DNA of 64,000 nucleotides from Streptomyces sp. NBC_00289 (lineage in GTDB: Bacteria > Actinomycetota > Actinomycetes > Streptomycetales > Streptomycetaceae). Within the stretch, counting starts at the first letter, position 1, and each line of letters starts with the position of its first letter. Positions 8,579 through 17,370 of the stretch are shown in pieces. The position numbers and the translations under genes are program-made. The notes under the pieces were generated by a model that searched no databases, was not told the DNA's origin, and was given only the letters and a program-made list of their open reading frames with translations. The stretch lies in assembly GCF_041435115.1 (NCBI RefSeq), contig NZ_CP108046.1:9672001-9736000 (forward strand). Reading direction: 5' to 3'.

Positions 8579-10057
8579 TCAGACGATGCCCAACCGCCGT
8601 GCCTCGCGCATCCACGACGGGAACTCGGACAGCAGCCGGTCGTAAAGCTCCGCATCCGGTACGTCGCTGATGTCGTCGACGGCGAAGAAGCCCACGTTGT
8701 CGACGCGCCGGCCCGGCAGGGTGTCGAACCGCTCCAACATGCCGTAGTCGGAGCGTCCAAGTCCGACGAACTGCCAGAAGACCGGTTCGCCCGCCGCCTC
8801 CCGCAGTTCCGTCTCGATCTCCTTGTTTCGGTAGACGCCGCCGTCGGAGAAGAAGAGCACCAGCGTGGGGGCTGCGGCCGGGTGCTCACGGACGTACGTC
8901 CGCACCTCGGCGATCACTTTCTGCTCCTCGTTCTGTATTCCGACCGCGCGCATGTCCACCTGGCCCGGCAGCAGACCCTTCCGCGGCTTCTTGCGCCGGA
9001 ACAACGTCAGTTCACCGACCCGGACATGACGCTGCAGCCACTCGGGCAGGTCACCCAGGGCGAGGTCCGGCAGCCGGGCCGGGTTCGACGCGAACGTCCA
9101 CGCCTGCATCTCACCGTCGTCGTCGAGCTGCGCGGCCACCGCGGCCATCCGCTCCACGACGTCGGCCACGACACCCTTCGAGTACAGGAACGACATCGAC
9201 CCGGAGGCGTCCAGGACCAGGATGACGCGCGCGGTCACCCCCTCCGCCCCGTGCTTGCGCAGACTGACGGCCACCTGCTCCTTGCGCAGGGAGAGTCGCT
9301 TGCGCATGTCCACCGGCAACTGCTCCTCGCCCTTGACGAGACGCGGGGAGGAGGAAGCGGCCGTGGCCGGGGTGATCGGGGGCCGGGGCGGGGTGGGAGG
9401 GCCAGGCCGGGGCGGAGCGCTCGGGACGGCAGGCGGGGGCGCCAGGGGGCCGGGCGCGGGTGGAAACGTGGAGGTGGGCTGGGGTGAGGCCGTGGAGGGA
9501 GCCGTTGACGCGGCGGCGCCCGGTTCTTCGTCCACGCTGATCCCGAAGTCGGTGGCCAGGCCGGCGAGTCCGGACGCGTACCCCTGCCCCACCGCGCGGA
9601 ACTTCCACTGACCGGCCCGTCGGTACAGTTCTCCGCCGATGAACGCCGTCTCCGTCGTGGCCTCCATCTCGAACAACGCCAGCTGCCCACCCGTCCCGGC
9701 GTCGAGCAGCCGCAGCCGCAGACCCGACAACTGGCCGAAGGTGCCCCCGTCCGCGGAGGCGCAGAGAACGACCCGCTCGACCTCCGGCTCCAGGGCCCCC
9801 AAATTCACGCCGACGGTGTCCGTCGTACCGCCACCGTCCCGCCGCTTCCCCAGATGACGCACGGCACCCGAGGCGTGCTGGGGCTGGTTGTAGAAGACGA
9901 AGTTCCCGTCGTCCCTCACCCGCCCGTCGGCACGGAGCAGCAACGCCGAGGCATCGGCATCCGGCGCGCCGGGGCCCCCGGACCAGCCGAGCTCGACCTG
10001 CACCGCCTCGGCGGCGACGGGAAGGTTGGCGCCCTTGCTCATCGATGTCGCTGTCAT
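8579..10057 (-). CDS. TerD-domain and vWA-domain protein (TerF-like)
   Basis: 492 aa. The N-terminal TerD domain (about 6-180: [44 protein letters not shown]) is the calcium-binding stress domain of tellurite-resistance clusters. A Pro/Ala-rich linker (about 185-240) leads to a von Willebrand A domain (about 270-480) with an intact MIDAS motif (LDASGSMS). This is the TerF arrangement. Other ter genes (terB, terC, additional terD) are not next to it. Start may be ATG 10057 or ATG 10042 (MSKGANL), where TerD proteins usually begin. The role is probably a peripheral metal or envelope stress scaffold, a family-based inference. Confidence 0.88.
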   Translation of the reverse strand: MTATSMSKGANLPVAAEAVQVELGWSGGPGAPDADASALLLRADGRVRDDGNFVFYNQPQHASGAVRHLGKRRDGGGTTDTVGVNLGALEPEVERVVLCASADGGTFGQLSGLRLRLLDAGTGGQLALFEMEATTETAFIGGELYRRAGQWKFRAVGQGYASGLAGLATDFGISVDEEPGAAASTAPSTASPQPTSTFPPAPGPLAPPPAVPSAPPRPGPPTPPRPPITPATAASSSPRLVKGEEQLPVDMRKRLSLRKEQVAVSLRKHGAEGVTARVILVLDASGSMSFLYSKGVVADVVERMAAVAAQLDDDGEMQAWTFASNPARLPDLALGDLPEWLQRHVRVGELTLFRRKKPRKGLLPGQVDMRAVGIQNEEQKVIAEVRTYVREHPAAAPTLVLFFSDGGVYRNKEIETELREAAGEPVFWQFVGLGRSDYGMLERFDTLPGRRVDNVGFFAVDDISDVPDAELYDRLLSEFPSWMREARRLGIV

Positions 10058-10362
10058 GCGCCCAGTCTGCCCAGTGGTTGTGTAAGCGAGAGTGGGCTCT
10101 GACCAACTTCATTCGCTCGCGTACGCACTGTGACTGTCGATCTCCGTGTGAAGGAGCCCGAAGCTGCCCGGTTCGAGAGGCCCGATGCGGCTTGCTGCGG
10201 TCGAGAGCCTGCCGGGGCAGGGCCTCAGCGGGTGGTCGGGCACAGTCGACGGGGTCGGGGTGGCGTGCGAGATCCGCCAGGGACCCTCGAGCTGTCAGAA
10301 GGCTCTACCGACCTTGGGACTGTTCCAGGTTCGACCGGTGGGGGCCGGAGAGCCAGTCTTGA
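10058..10362. other. Non-coding stretch
   Basis: About 305 bases between two minus-strand genes. I see no gene, repeat or clear terminator. Confidence 0.4.
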
Positions 10363-11064
10363 TCAAGACGCGCGTCGGCGGGTTCCTCTCCTCGCCGGAG
10401 CGCCCTCGATGTAGGCATGATCGGCGGCGAGGCGGGCCGCCACCTCGGGACCTTCGGCAACGGCGCCGTGGCCCGGGACCACGACATCGACCTGCCCGGC
10501 GACCTCACCCAGCCGGGCGAGCGCGGCCGCGTAGGCTCCCACCTGATCGTCTTGGCGGAAATCGAAGAGCGGGATCAGGACGTCGGAGAGCATGTCGCCG
10601 GCGAGCAGGACGCCACGGTCCGCGAGGAGGACCGCGGCGTGGCCGACAGCGTGCGCCCGATGCTCGATGATCTCGCCCGGTACCGGTCCGCCGTCCGTGG
10701 GCAGCGGGGTGACCAGCGCGACTAGGTCGAGCGGAACGCCGGACGCGCTCTCCGCCGCCATCTCCTGTGCCCGCTCTCGGGCTTGACTGGCAACGTGGGC
10801 GGCGGTGGGGGTGGCGTAGCGCGGCACGTCTCCGAACCGGGAATGCCAGAGCAGGTGGTCCCAGTGGGGATGGGTGGAGAACCCGGCCACCACCGGGATG
10901 CCGAGCCGGTCCACGGCATCGGCGAGTTGCTGCAACTCGGAGCCATGAATGCCGGGATCGATCAGGATCAACCCTTCCTCCCCGCGCACCGCGATGGAGT
11001 TGGCCCAGACCCACTCGCTCTGCCGGACCCAGACGCCGTCGCCCACCTGATTCAGCTCGCCCAT
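10363..11064 (-). CDS. MBL-fold metallo-hydrolase (beta-lactamase superfamily)
   Basis: 233 aa with the metallo-beta-lactamase fold. Its zinc signature HPHWDH is near residues 61-66, a second-half His lies in HAVGHAAVLL, an Asp in LLAGDMLSD and a final His in VPGHGAV. The length fits single-domain MBL hydrolases of the quorum-quenching or B3-like kind, but substrate cannot be assigned. ATG 11064 has GGAG immediately upstream. The same frame remains open to 11559, so a longer N-terminus is possible, though that extension has no MBL character. Confidence 0.85.
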   Translation of the reverse strand: MGELNQVGDGVWVRQSEWVWANSIAVRGEEGLILIDPGIHGSELQQLADAVDRLGIPVVAGFSTHPHWDHLLWHSRFGDVPRYATPTAAHVASQARERAQEMAAESASGVPLDLVALVTPLPTDGGPVPGEIIEHRAHAVGHAAVLLADRGVLLAGDMLSDVLIPLFDFRQDDQVGAYAAALARLGEVAGQVDVVVPGHGAVAEGPEVAARLAADHAYIEGAPARRGTRRRAS

Positions 11065-11559
11065 CTCCACTCCAATCGGTTGGTCACAGTGCTGAGACTG
11101 TGATTCGCAGCCAGACTCATCGCTTTGAGTGCCCGCTGGGCACGGTGTTGTGGTTGAGGTGAGGTTCAGGTCATCCGCTGACCGGGGGTCCGCAGGGCGA
11201 GCCAGCGCTTCCCCATGAGCCGTCGTCCAGTATGTGATCGCGGCAGCGAAAGGCCGCCCTTCCAGCACTCTCGCTGCGCGGGCGGCTGCCGCAGGCGCGC
11301 CGGCCGATCCTGTGTCCGCGCCAACCGATACCACCTCGATGGCCTTGTTGAGGTAGGCAACCTGCCGTGTGAGGCTCATCGCTCCTGCACCAGCGGCGTG
11401 CACCAGTTCCGCGGCCCGTCGCTCGCCGAGCAGGCTGGCGGCCCGATCGCCGCATCCTGGCCTGACGGCCTTCTGGTGCTCTGCGGCGTACAGGGCACCA
11501 GCGCGACAACTGGCGCGACATACGTGACAGATCCACCGATTACTACGCAAAGTGTGCAT
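11065..11559 (-). other. Open frame upstream of the MBL gene, uncertain coding
   Basis: About 165 codons open in frame with the MBL gene, from a possible ATG at 11559. The middle looks protein-like (LTRQVAYLNKAIEVVSVGAD, VLEGRPFAAAITYWTTAHG) and begins with a cysteine cluster (WICHVCRASC). Third-position GC bias is weaker than in neighbours, no ribosome site precedes 11559, and that start would overlap the promoter of the secreted peptide gene at 11619. It could be a separate small gene, an N-terminal extension or a relic. Confidence 0.3.
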
Positions 11560-11618
11560 ATGATTACTTTTGGTAGTCAAGCCAGGTGGCACGCCTGGGT
11601 CAGGAAAGGGACATTTTT

Positions 11619-11897
11619 ATGCGTAAGTTTCAGCGCGCTGCGGTAGTAGCGGTGGCGTTTGCGGGGCTGTCCGCCCTCGGCGCCGGCATCAGCTTCGCCG
11701 ACGGCGACGACGGCGCGCCTGTGCCGGTCTCCGCCGTCGCCAACTCGTCGGCCAACGCCCTGGCCGTCGGGGGTGGCTACTACTTCCAGCCCGAGGCTCA
11801 GCCGCAGGAAGGCCCCGCGCCCGAGCAGGGCCAGGAGGGCCCCGAGCAGGGCCCCGAGCAGGGCCCTGAGCAGGGCCCCGAGCAGAGCCACGAGTAA
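11619..11897 (+). CDS. Small secreted protein with a Glu-Gln-Gly-Pro repeat tail
   Basis: 92 aa. An N-terminal signal peptide (MRKFQRAAVVAVAFAGLSAL, ending near a GISFADG cleavage region) leads to a short acidic mature part, VSAVANSSANALAVGGGYYF, and a tail of repeated EQGP tetrapeptides made by 12-bp tandem DNA repeats. ATG 11619 has AAAGGGA 8 bases upstream; the longer reading from 11586 lacks one. No known domain. The disordered tail and export suggest a cell-wall or extracellular peptide, an inference. Tail length may vary between strains because of the DNA repeats. Confidence 0.7.
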   Translation: MRKFQRAAVVAVAFAGLSALGAGISFADGDDGAPVPVSAVANSSANALAVGGGYYFQPEAQPQEGPAPEQGQEGPEQGPEQGPEQGPEQSHE

Positions 11898-11982
11898 AGG
11901 CCCGTCGGGGTCTTACTCGGTGTCGGGGTTACCTACCGGCTCGAACCGTGTGCGGTGCGCTGAGTGATACCCCGTGGTGCAG

Positions 11983-12015
11983 GTAGCCCGGACGCCGAGT
12001 TCGCGTCCGGGCTAC
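11983..12015. terminator. 13-bp perfect hairpin terminator
   Basis: GTAGCCCGGACGC (11983-11995) pairs with GCGTCCGGGCTAC (12003-12015) over a 7-base loop, followed by a second small GC hairpin at 12022-12033. There is no strong T-run, as is common for Streptomyces terminators. It separates the two small secreted-protein genes. Confidence 0.7.
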
Positions 12016-12114
12016 AGCCATCCCGCCGGCGGGCAAAGACTCACGTGTTTGCCTTGCCGGCCGCGACGCCGGTCAACAAAGCACTCTCCGGTTCTTCACG
12101 ACATAAGGAATGAC

Positions 12115-12462
12115 ATGTTCTTTTCGCGGAAGACTGCTGCCGCTGCAGCAGTCGTCGGAAGCCTCGCCGCCATCTGTCTCGGCGTCACACATGCCTATGG
12201 CGAGGGGAACCCAGGCGACTGCCCCACCGCCATGCGGTTGGACGTCAGTTGCGTTCAGCACAACGAGACGTACATCGACAAGGACGGCACGCAGGTTATC
12301 AAGCAGGACCAGCAATGCTCGACGACGGACCGGCCGCACGTGGTCGTGGAGCAGGAAAAACTGCTGACAAACGACAGTGTCAAGGAGGGGCTGGTTATGG
12401 ACTGCTCCAACACGGCGAAGCTGCCCGACGGGTGGTTGAAGAAGCCGCACAACGACGTCTGA
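12115..12462 (+). CDS. Small secreted cysteine-containing protein
   Basis: 115 aa starting at ATG 12115 with AAGGAA 4 bases before it. A signal peptide (about 1-28; FFSRKTAAAAAVVGSLAAIC, then THAYGE) is followed by a short mature domain with four cysteines (GDCP, VSCVQ, QQCST, DCSN), probably forming two disulfides. No family recognised. It follows another small secreted protein in the same direction, but a strong hairpin separates them, so they are likely transcribed separately. Confidence 0.7.
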   Translation: MFFSRKTAAAAAVVGSLAAICLGVTHAYGEGNPGDCPTAMRLDVSCVQHNETYIDKDGTQVIKQDQQCSTTDRPHVVVEQEKLLTNDSVKEGLVMDCSNTAKLPDGWLKKPHNDV

Positions 12463-12802
12463 GCGCCCACTGAGCATGCTGATCCGGGAACGGCACCAGG
12501 GGTATTGCGTGACCGGGATCTGTCCGGGCTGATCAGCTGAGGGAGCGACCAACAGCACGCGAAGCCCGGAGCTGCCGCGCTGCCGGCCAGGGCGGAGGCG
12601 AACATGACCGAAGGAATGAGCCCGCCGCACGAACAGCAGCCCGTCATCCCGCAGGGCAGAAGCCGCGGTCCGAGACTCGGCCGATCGCGTACACCCTGTG
12701 GGGATCACGGAGCCCGCTCCATCAGCAACCTGCATGGTCGTCGCCTCAGGGCCAGACTCGTAAAGAGCCCGCGCATCTGAGAGCAGGGTCAAGGTCGCGG
12801 CG
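12463..12802. other. Convergent intergenic region
   Basis: 340 bases between convergent genes. No coding pattern or clear hairpin seen. Confidence 0.4.
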
Positions 12803-13321
12803 TTACCCCGTTCCCGGCGGCGGAGTGAGCCCGAACCTCTCGACGATGCCGGGCAGCCATGCCGGTCGGCCGAGCTCCAGGCCGTACTTCTCGGCAAGCC
12901 CGGCGAACGCGTCGGGCTCCGGCGGCCCGGCGGACACCAGTTCGGCCAGTTCGCGGAAGAAGTGCTCGAAGCCGGCCGGAGTGATGATCTCGATCATGCG
13001 GGCCGGGACCGGCCCGGCGTTCCACATCGTGTGCAGCTCGCCGCGCGGCTTCGTGATGTACCCGCCGGGGCCGAGGACGGCCTCGCGGTCGCCGGAGCGG
13101 AATCCGATCTCGCCCTCGGTGACGATCGAGTACTCGTCTTCGCGCGTGTGCAGGTGCGGCGGCACGAGTGCGCCAACAGGAAACGGGTGTTCCACGACCG
13201 ATAGCGCGCCGTCCGTGTCGGCGCCCCAGAGTTTGAAGACCACCCCGATCATTCCGATGTCGACCTCGGTCCCCTCGCCAGGTCGCACAACGGTGAGCGG
13301 AGGCACCTGTGGCTCAGCCAT
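12803..13321 (-). CDS. Cupin-domain protein
   Basis: 172 aa with one conserved cupin barrel. The metal-binding motif 1 reads HLHTREDEYSIVTEGEIGF and motif 2 GGYITKPRGELHTMWN. Such proteins are small dioxygenases, isomerases or ligand-binding regulators; the substrate is not evident. ATG 13321 is set by GAGGAG 8 bases upstream. It lies near a second cupin and a DoxX protein, a common mix in small-molecule or quinone/thiol stress loci. Confidence 0.85.
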   Translation of the reverse strand: MAEPQVPPLTVVRPGEGTEVDIGMIGVVFKLWGADTDGALSVVEHPFPVGALVPPHLHTREDEYSIVTEGEIGFRSGDREAVLGPGGYITKPRGELHTMWNAGPVPARMIEIITPAGFEHFFRELAELVSAGPPEPDAFAGLAEKYGLELGRPAWLPGIVERFGLTPPPGTG

Positions 13322-13671
13322 GGCGATCACTCCTCGGCGCGAACTTTCGCATGTCGAGTCACACCACTGGGTTTCGAATAAGTGTCCAATGGTGATGGAG
13401 GAGCCGCAACAATTGAGCGAATCCCCGCCCTTCACCTGCTGCTCCCTGTGGCAGGGACAATCGCGGTTGAGTATGTCCCGCCCGGACCGCGCGGCGCTTT
13501 TGGAGGCCGCGCTGGAGATGTGGGCGTAGTACGGGCCCAGGCACCTCGGCCTTCTGCGCGGTCAGGGGAGCTTGTCGGACCCCGCAACCGTCAGTGATCC
13601 AGCTGTGGCGCACGGTGCTGAGGCGGACGCTGGCCCGCAGTCGCATCCACCGGTTGAGGAACCGTGTTCGA
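13322..13671. other. Non-coding stretch
   Basis: 350 bases upstream of the cupin gene and downstream of the DoxX gene. No supported gene. Confidence 0.4.
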
Positions 13672-14034
13672 TCACAGCCAGGTGGTGGCCGGCCAGATGA
13701 TCACGGCCGTAGTGGCGATGAGTCCGACGTTGAGGGTGATCTGGCGGTCCTCGCCGGTCAGGTGGACAGTGACCGCACCGATCTGCAGGAGCACGAACCC
13801 GATGGTCGCGGCCAGTGCCAGCCAGGGTGCGATGCCGGTCAGGGGCGGCAGGATCAGCCCGGTCGCTCCGAGTATTTCCACCGCTCCCAGCGCCCTGACG
13901 GCGGGCAGGGGTATGCGATCGACCCAGGCCATCATCGGGCGGAGCTGATCTCGGCTACGGAAAACCTTCATTGCGCCCGCGTAGAGGTAGAAGAGGGCGA
14001 GCAGTCCGGCGACGATCCAATACGCGATGTTCAT
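13672..14034 (-). CDS. DoxX-family membrane protein
   Basis: About 120 aa with four predicted membrane helices. The family pattern is clear: LYLYAGAMKVF, then RALGAVEILGATGLILPPLT and LLQIGAVTVHL. DoxX-like proteins are small inner-membrane proteins linked to thiol/quinone redox and stress. ATG 14034 has GGGA close upstream; ATG 14043 is an alternative adding three residues. The hydrophobic segments span nearly the whole protein. Confidence 0.85.
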   Translation of the reverse strand: MNIAYWIVAGLLALFYLYAGAMKVFRSRDQLRPMMAWVDRIPLPAVRALGAVEILGATGLILPPLTGIAPWLALAATIGFVLLQIGAVTVHLTGEDRQITLNVGLIATTAVIIWPATTWL

Positions 14035-14196
14035 AATTCCCATCCACGGTCACCGGTTGCAGGTGACCCGTCGATTCCCAGGGCAACTCCTGAAAAGGCC
14101 CGAGCCATTGTCTGAGCGACTCGGAAGGTGAAGGTGGGAGCGCCCCGGCTGCGCTGGTCAGGTGGCGGACGGCCGGGCAGTGTCATCCCGCCGGCT

Positions 14197-14691
14197 TCAG
14201 GTGATGTCGGTGGCGGGCTCGGTCGCGTAGCGGCTCATCGCGTGGGCGCTGGCCTGTGGCGTCAGCGGCTGGCCGCTGGCGATCACGTTCTGGAGGTCTC
14301 GGAAGTACTGCACGTACAGATCGGGGGTGAAGGTGCTGAGTATGACGGCGGGTTGGTCGGTGACGTTGGCGAAGGTATGCGGTGCGCCGGGCGGGACCAT
14401 CACGAACGCGCCCGTGGTGGCGTCGTAGTCCTTGTCCCCGACGGTGAACCGCACCGTGCCGGAGACGATGTAGAAGCCCTCGTCGTGCTGGGCGTGGCGG
14501 TGCTGCGGCGGTCCGGGGGTGTACGGGGCGAGGACGGACTCGGCGACTGCGAGGCGGTGCCCGGTATGGCTGCCGTCTTCGAGGACGCGCATGTGCGTGG
14601 TGCCCATGACGATCGTCTCGCCGCCGTCGGGACCGACCACCGATGCGGCGGGGTCGGTCTGCGGCGCGCTGCTCTTCGCTTCTTCGGTCAT
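14197..14691 (-). CDS. Cupin-domain protein
   Basis: 164 aa with a cupin core. Motif 1 is HRHAQHDEGFYIVSGTVRF and motif 2 PPGAPHTFANV; the C-terminal helices (DLYVQYFRDL) are typical of quercetinase-like small cupins. It is divergent from the LysR gene at 14772 with 80 bp between starts, so it is the likely main target of that regulator through the operator at 14747-14763. Substrate unknown. Confidence 0.88.
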   Translation of the reverse strand: MTEEAKSSAPQTDPAASVVGPDGGETIVMGTTHMRVLEDGSHTGHRLAVAESVLAPYTPGPPQHRHAQHDEGFYIVSGTVRFTVGDKDYDATTGAFVMVPPGAPHTFANVTDQPAVILSTFTPDLYVQYFRDLQNVIASGQPLTPQASAHAMSRYATEPATDIT

Positions 14692-14746
14692 GCTCCGAGT
14701 GCACCGCCCAGGCCCTGCGACTGTCCAAGACCCATTCCGCGACGCC

Positions 14747-14763
14747 GATACCGCTTGGGTATC
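14747..14763. promoter_or_regulatory. LysR-type operator (ATAC-N7-GTAT)
   Basis: GATACC-GCTTG-GGTATC is a perfect 6-bp inverted repeat containing the LysR box ATAC-N7-GTAT. It ends 8 bp before the GTG start of the LysR gene and lies between the divergent cupin and LysR genes, the classic place for autoregulation and activation of the divergent target. Confidence 0.75.
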
Positions 14764-14771
14764 GTGGCAGC

Positions 14772-15623
14772 GTGGAGCTACGTACCCTGCGCTACTTCGT
14801 GGCGGTCGCCGAGGAACTCCACTTCGGCCGGGCCGCCACTCGACTGCACATGAGCCAGCCGCCGCTGAGCCGGGCGATCAAGCAGTTGGAGACCGAGGTC
14901 GGTGCCCTGCTGTTCGCCCGCTCGCCTGCCGGCGTCACGCTCACCCCGGTGGGCGCAGTGCTGCTCGATGAGGCGCGGGCCCTGCTCGACCAGGCCGACC
15001 GCCTCCGCGTACGGGTGACCGCGGCGGCCGGCGTCGCGACCATCGCCGTCGGCATCCTGGGCGACAGTACTGACCCCGGAGCGACCAGGCTGGCCGCGGC
15101 CTACCGTCGAAGCCACCCCGGCATCGACATCCGCATCCGCGACACCGACCTGACCGACCCGACCTGCGGGCTGCGCGCCGGACTGGTCGACGTCGCCCTG
15201 ACTCGGGCACCGTTTGACGAGGCCGCCCTGACGGTGCGTGAGCTGCGTACCGATCCGGTGGGCGTGGTCCTGCGCGCGGACGATCCGCTGGCCCGCCGCG
15301 GCCGGCTGCAGCTGGCCGACCTGGGCGATCGCCGCTGGTTCCAGTTCCCGCAGGGGACCGACCCGATCTGGCAGTCGTACTGGAACGGCGGCGTGCCGCG
15401 TGAGGGCCCAGTCGTGCGGGTCGTCCAGGAATGCCTGCAGGCCGTGCTGTGGAACGGCACGGTCGGCCTGGCCCCGCTCGGGCACGACCTGCCCGCTGAG
15501 CTGGCCGTGGTGCCGCTGACCGACATGGCGCCAAGCAGAGTGGTGGCGGTGTGGAACGAGGGTGACACCAACCCGCTGATCCGATCGTTCATCGAGATCG
15601 CGACAGCCGCGTACCGCCACTGA
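14772..15623 (+). CDS. LysR-family transcriptional regulator
   Basis: 283 aa. The N-terminal winged helix (ELRTLRYFVAVAEELHFGRA, then MSQPPLSRAIKQLE) is followed by a LysR substrate-binding domain (about 85-280). GTG 14772 is the standard LTTR start (VELRTLRYF); the longer frame upstream would run over the operator. It is divergent from the cupin gene and probably controls that gene and itself. Inducer unknown. Confidence 0.9.
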   Translation: MELRTLRYFVAVAEELHFGRAATRLHMSQPPLSRAIKQLETEVGALLFARSPAGVTLTPVGAVLLDEARALLDQADRLRVRVTAAAGVATIAVGILGDSTDPGATRLAAAYRRSHPGIDIRIRDTDLTDPTCGLRAGLVDVALTRAPFDEAALTVRELRTDPVGVVLRADDPLARRGRLQLADLGDRRWFQFPQGTDPIWQSYWNGGVPREGPVVRVVQECLQAVLWNGTVGLAPLGHDLPAELAVVPLTDMAPSRVVAVWNEGDTNPLIRSFIEIATAAYRH

Positions 15624-15933
15624 GTACCCCGTGCTCTGACCGCATGGAGGCGCACTTCAGGCCGCTGCGCTAGTGCCGTTCGAGTGGGTGGTCGCACCAC
15701 TTGATTGTGGTGGTGCCGATGAGGCCGGCGGGGGATGGGGGAGCGGATGATGCCGCGGAGGTCATGTGCGCCACTTCCTCATGTGCGGTGGCTGACGCCC
15801 TGGAGGCTCGCGAACCCTTACGGCCGTCGACCCACTGCCCGGTGGCCTGTGCGGCCGACGGGCAGGCGCGCTCGTCGGCAGCCGTGCAGGGTCGGACCGC
15901 GGCCCCGCGTTTCCCGGCTGTCTCCGGGCCTGG
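15624..15933. other. Non-coding stretch with a short IS-end-like motif
   Basis: Holds no supported gene. GCTAGTGCCG at 15669-15678 is the reverse complement of the CGGCACTAGC found at the end of the IS630 relic near 54.9 kb, so a solo IS end is possible though only 10 bases match. Confidence 0.3.
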
Positions 15934-15962
15934 TTGAACATGACGCCGAATTCAAATATAAC
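15934..15962 (+). promoter_or_regulatory. Consensus vegetative promoter before the thiolase gene
   Basis: TTGAAC (15934-15939) and TATAAC (15957-15962) are separated by 17 bp, close to the ideal HrdB (sigma-70) promoter and unusually AT-rich for this genome. It lies about 120 bp before the thiolase ATG at 16089, leaving a long leader. Confidence 0.65.
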
Positions 15963-16088
15963 GATGACACCGCGCCGCAGTCGGCGTTCGGCACCGCCCG
16001 TCGGCATCGAGCCCGGCCTACGGAGCTCGGCGTTCCGGCCCCCGAAGCCTCCAGGGCCAACGGGACCAACAGGAAGCAGTGAGGTCAC

Positions 16089-17288
16089 ATGAGGGAAGCA
16101 GTCATCGTTTCGACGGCACGGACGCCGATCGGCAAGGCTTACCGCGGCGCGTTCAACGACACCCAGGCGCAGGAACTCGCCGCCCATGCCGTCGCGCATG
16201 CGGTGCGGCGCGCCGGGCTCGAGGGAGGCGAGGTCGAGGACGTCATCTTCGGCTGCGCCGTGCAGCAGGGGTCCTCCGGGTTCAACCTCGCCCGCCAGGC
16301 CGCTCTGCGTGCCGGACTTCCGGACAGCGTGTCGGGGATGACGATCGACCGGCAGTGCTCGTCAGGCCTGATGGCCATCGCGACGGCCGCCAAGCAGATC
16401 GTCACGGACGGCATGGAGATCGCTGTCGGTGGCGGGGGCGAGTCCATCTCCTTGGTGCAGAACGACCACATGAACACCCACCGCATGACGGATCCCTGGC
16501 TGGTCGAGCACAACCCGAGCATCTACATGCCGATGTTGCAGACGGCGGAGATCGTCGCCGAACGCTACGGCGTGAGCCGGGAGCGCCAGGACGAGTTCGC
16601 CCTGCTGTCACAGCAGCGCACCGCGGCGGCGCAGGAGGCCGGCCTGTTCGACCAGGAGATCGTCGCGCTCACCAGCGTCAAGAAGGTCCTCGACAAGCAG
16701 TCCGGCGAGGTGCGGGACGAGGAGGTCACCCTGACCCGGGACGAGGGCAACCGGGTGTCGACGACGCTCGCGGGCCTCACCGGGTTGGCGCCGGTGCTGC
16801 CCGACGGTCAGGTGAGCGCGCGGTCCAGCGTGACGGCGGGCAACTCCTCGCAGTTGTCGGACGGGGCTTCGGCATCGGTGTTGATGGAGTCGAAGGAGGC
16901 CGAGCGCCGCGGACTGGAACCGCTGGGCGTCTACCGGGGTATGACCGTCGCCGGTTGTGGGCCGGACGAGATGGGCATCGGCCCGGTGTTCGCCATTCCG
17001 AAACTGCTGAAGCAGCACAACCTCACCATCGACGACATCGGCCTGTGGGAACTCAACGAGGCGTTCGCTTCCCAGGCGCTGTACTGCCGTGACGAACTGC
17101 GCATCGACCCGGAGCGGTTCAACGTCAACGGAGGCGCGATCTCGGTCGGTCATCCCTATGGCATGACCGGTGCCCGCCTGGTGGGGCATGCCCTCATCGA
17201 GGGCAAGCGCCGCGGTGCTCGGTATGTGGTGATCTCGATGTGTGTCGGCGGCGGAATGGGTGCAGCCGGACTGTTCGAGATTGCCTGA
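16089..17288 (+). CDS. Acetyl-CoA C-acyltransferase (thiolase)
   Basis: 399-aa cytosolic thiolase. The acyl-accepting nucleophile is Cys90 in [12 protein letters not shown], His355 is in [10 protein letters not shown] and Cys385 in [15 protein letters not shown], so all three catalytic residues are present. The GHPYGMTG form, instead of the usual GHPLGASG, is seen in a subset of degradative thiolases. It likely cleaves 3-ketoacyl-CoA in fatty-acid or branched-chain catabolism. GAGG lies just before the ATG. It is followed in the same direction by a HAD protein and sits close to TetR genes. Confidence 0.93.
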   Translation: MREAVIVSTARTPIGKAYRGAFNDTQAQELAAHAVAHAVRRAGLEGGEVEDVIFGCAVQQGSSGFNLARQAALRAGLPDSVSGMTIDRQCSSGLMAIATAAKQIVTDGMEIAVGGGGESISLVQNDHMNTHRMTDPWLVEHNPSIYMPMLQTAEIVAERYGVSRERQDEFALLSQQRTAAAQEAGLFDQEIVALTSVKKVLDKQSGEVRDEEVTLTRDEGNRVSTTLAGLTGLAPVLPDGQVSARSSVTAGNSSQLSDGASASVLMESKEAERRGLEPLGVYRGMTVAGCGPDEMGIGPVFAIPKLLKQHNLTIDDIGLWELNEAFASQALYCRDELRIDPERFNVNGGAISVGHPYGMTGARLVGHALIEGKRRGARYVVISMCVGGGMGAAGLFEIA

Positions 17289-17370
17289 GGTCCGCTTCCC
17301 TGTGGGAGGAACATGGCCGCCGTCCGCCCGGGACGGCGGCGAGCCGGCGCTGGAGAGAGGCGTAATTGCC

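Noticed and set aside
15669..15678. Inverted 10-bp match to the IS-end repeat as evidence of an insertion at 15.7 kb
   Set aside because: Only 10 bases match and no transposase remnant lies nearby; kept as a weak note only.
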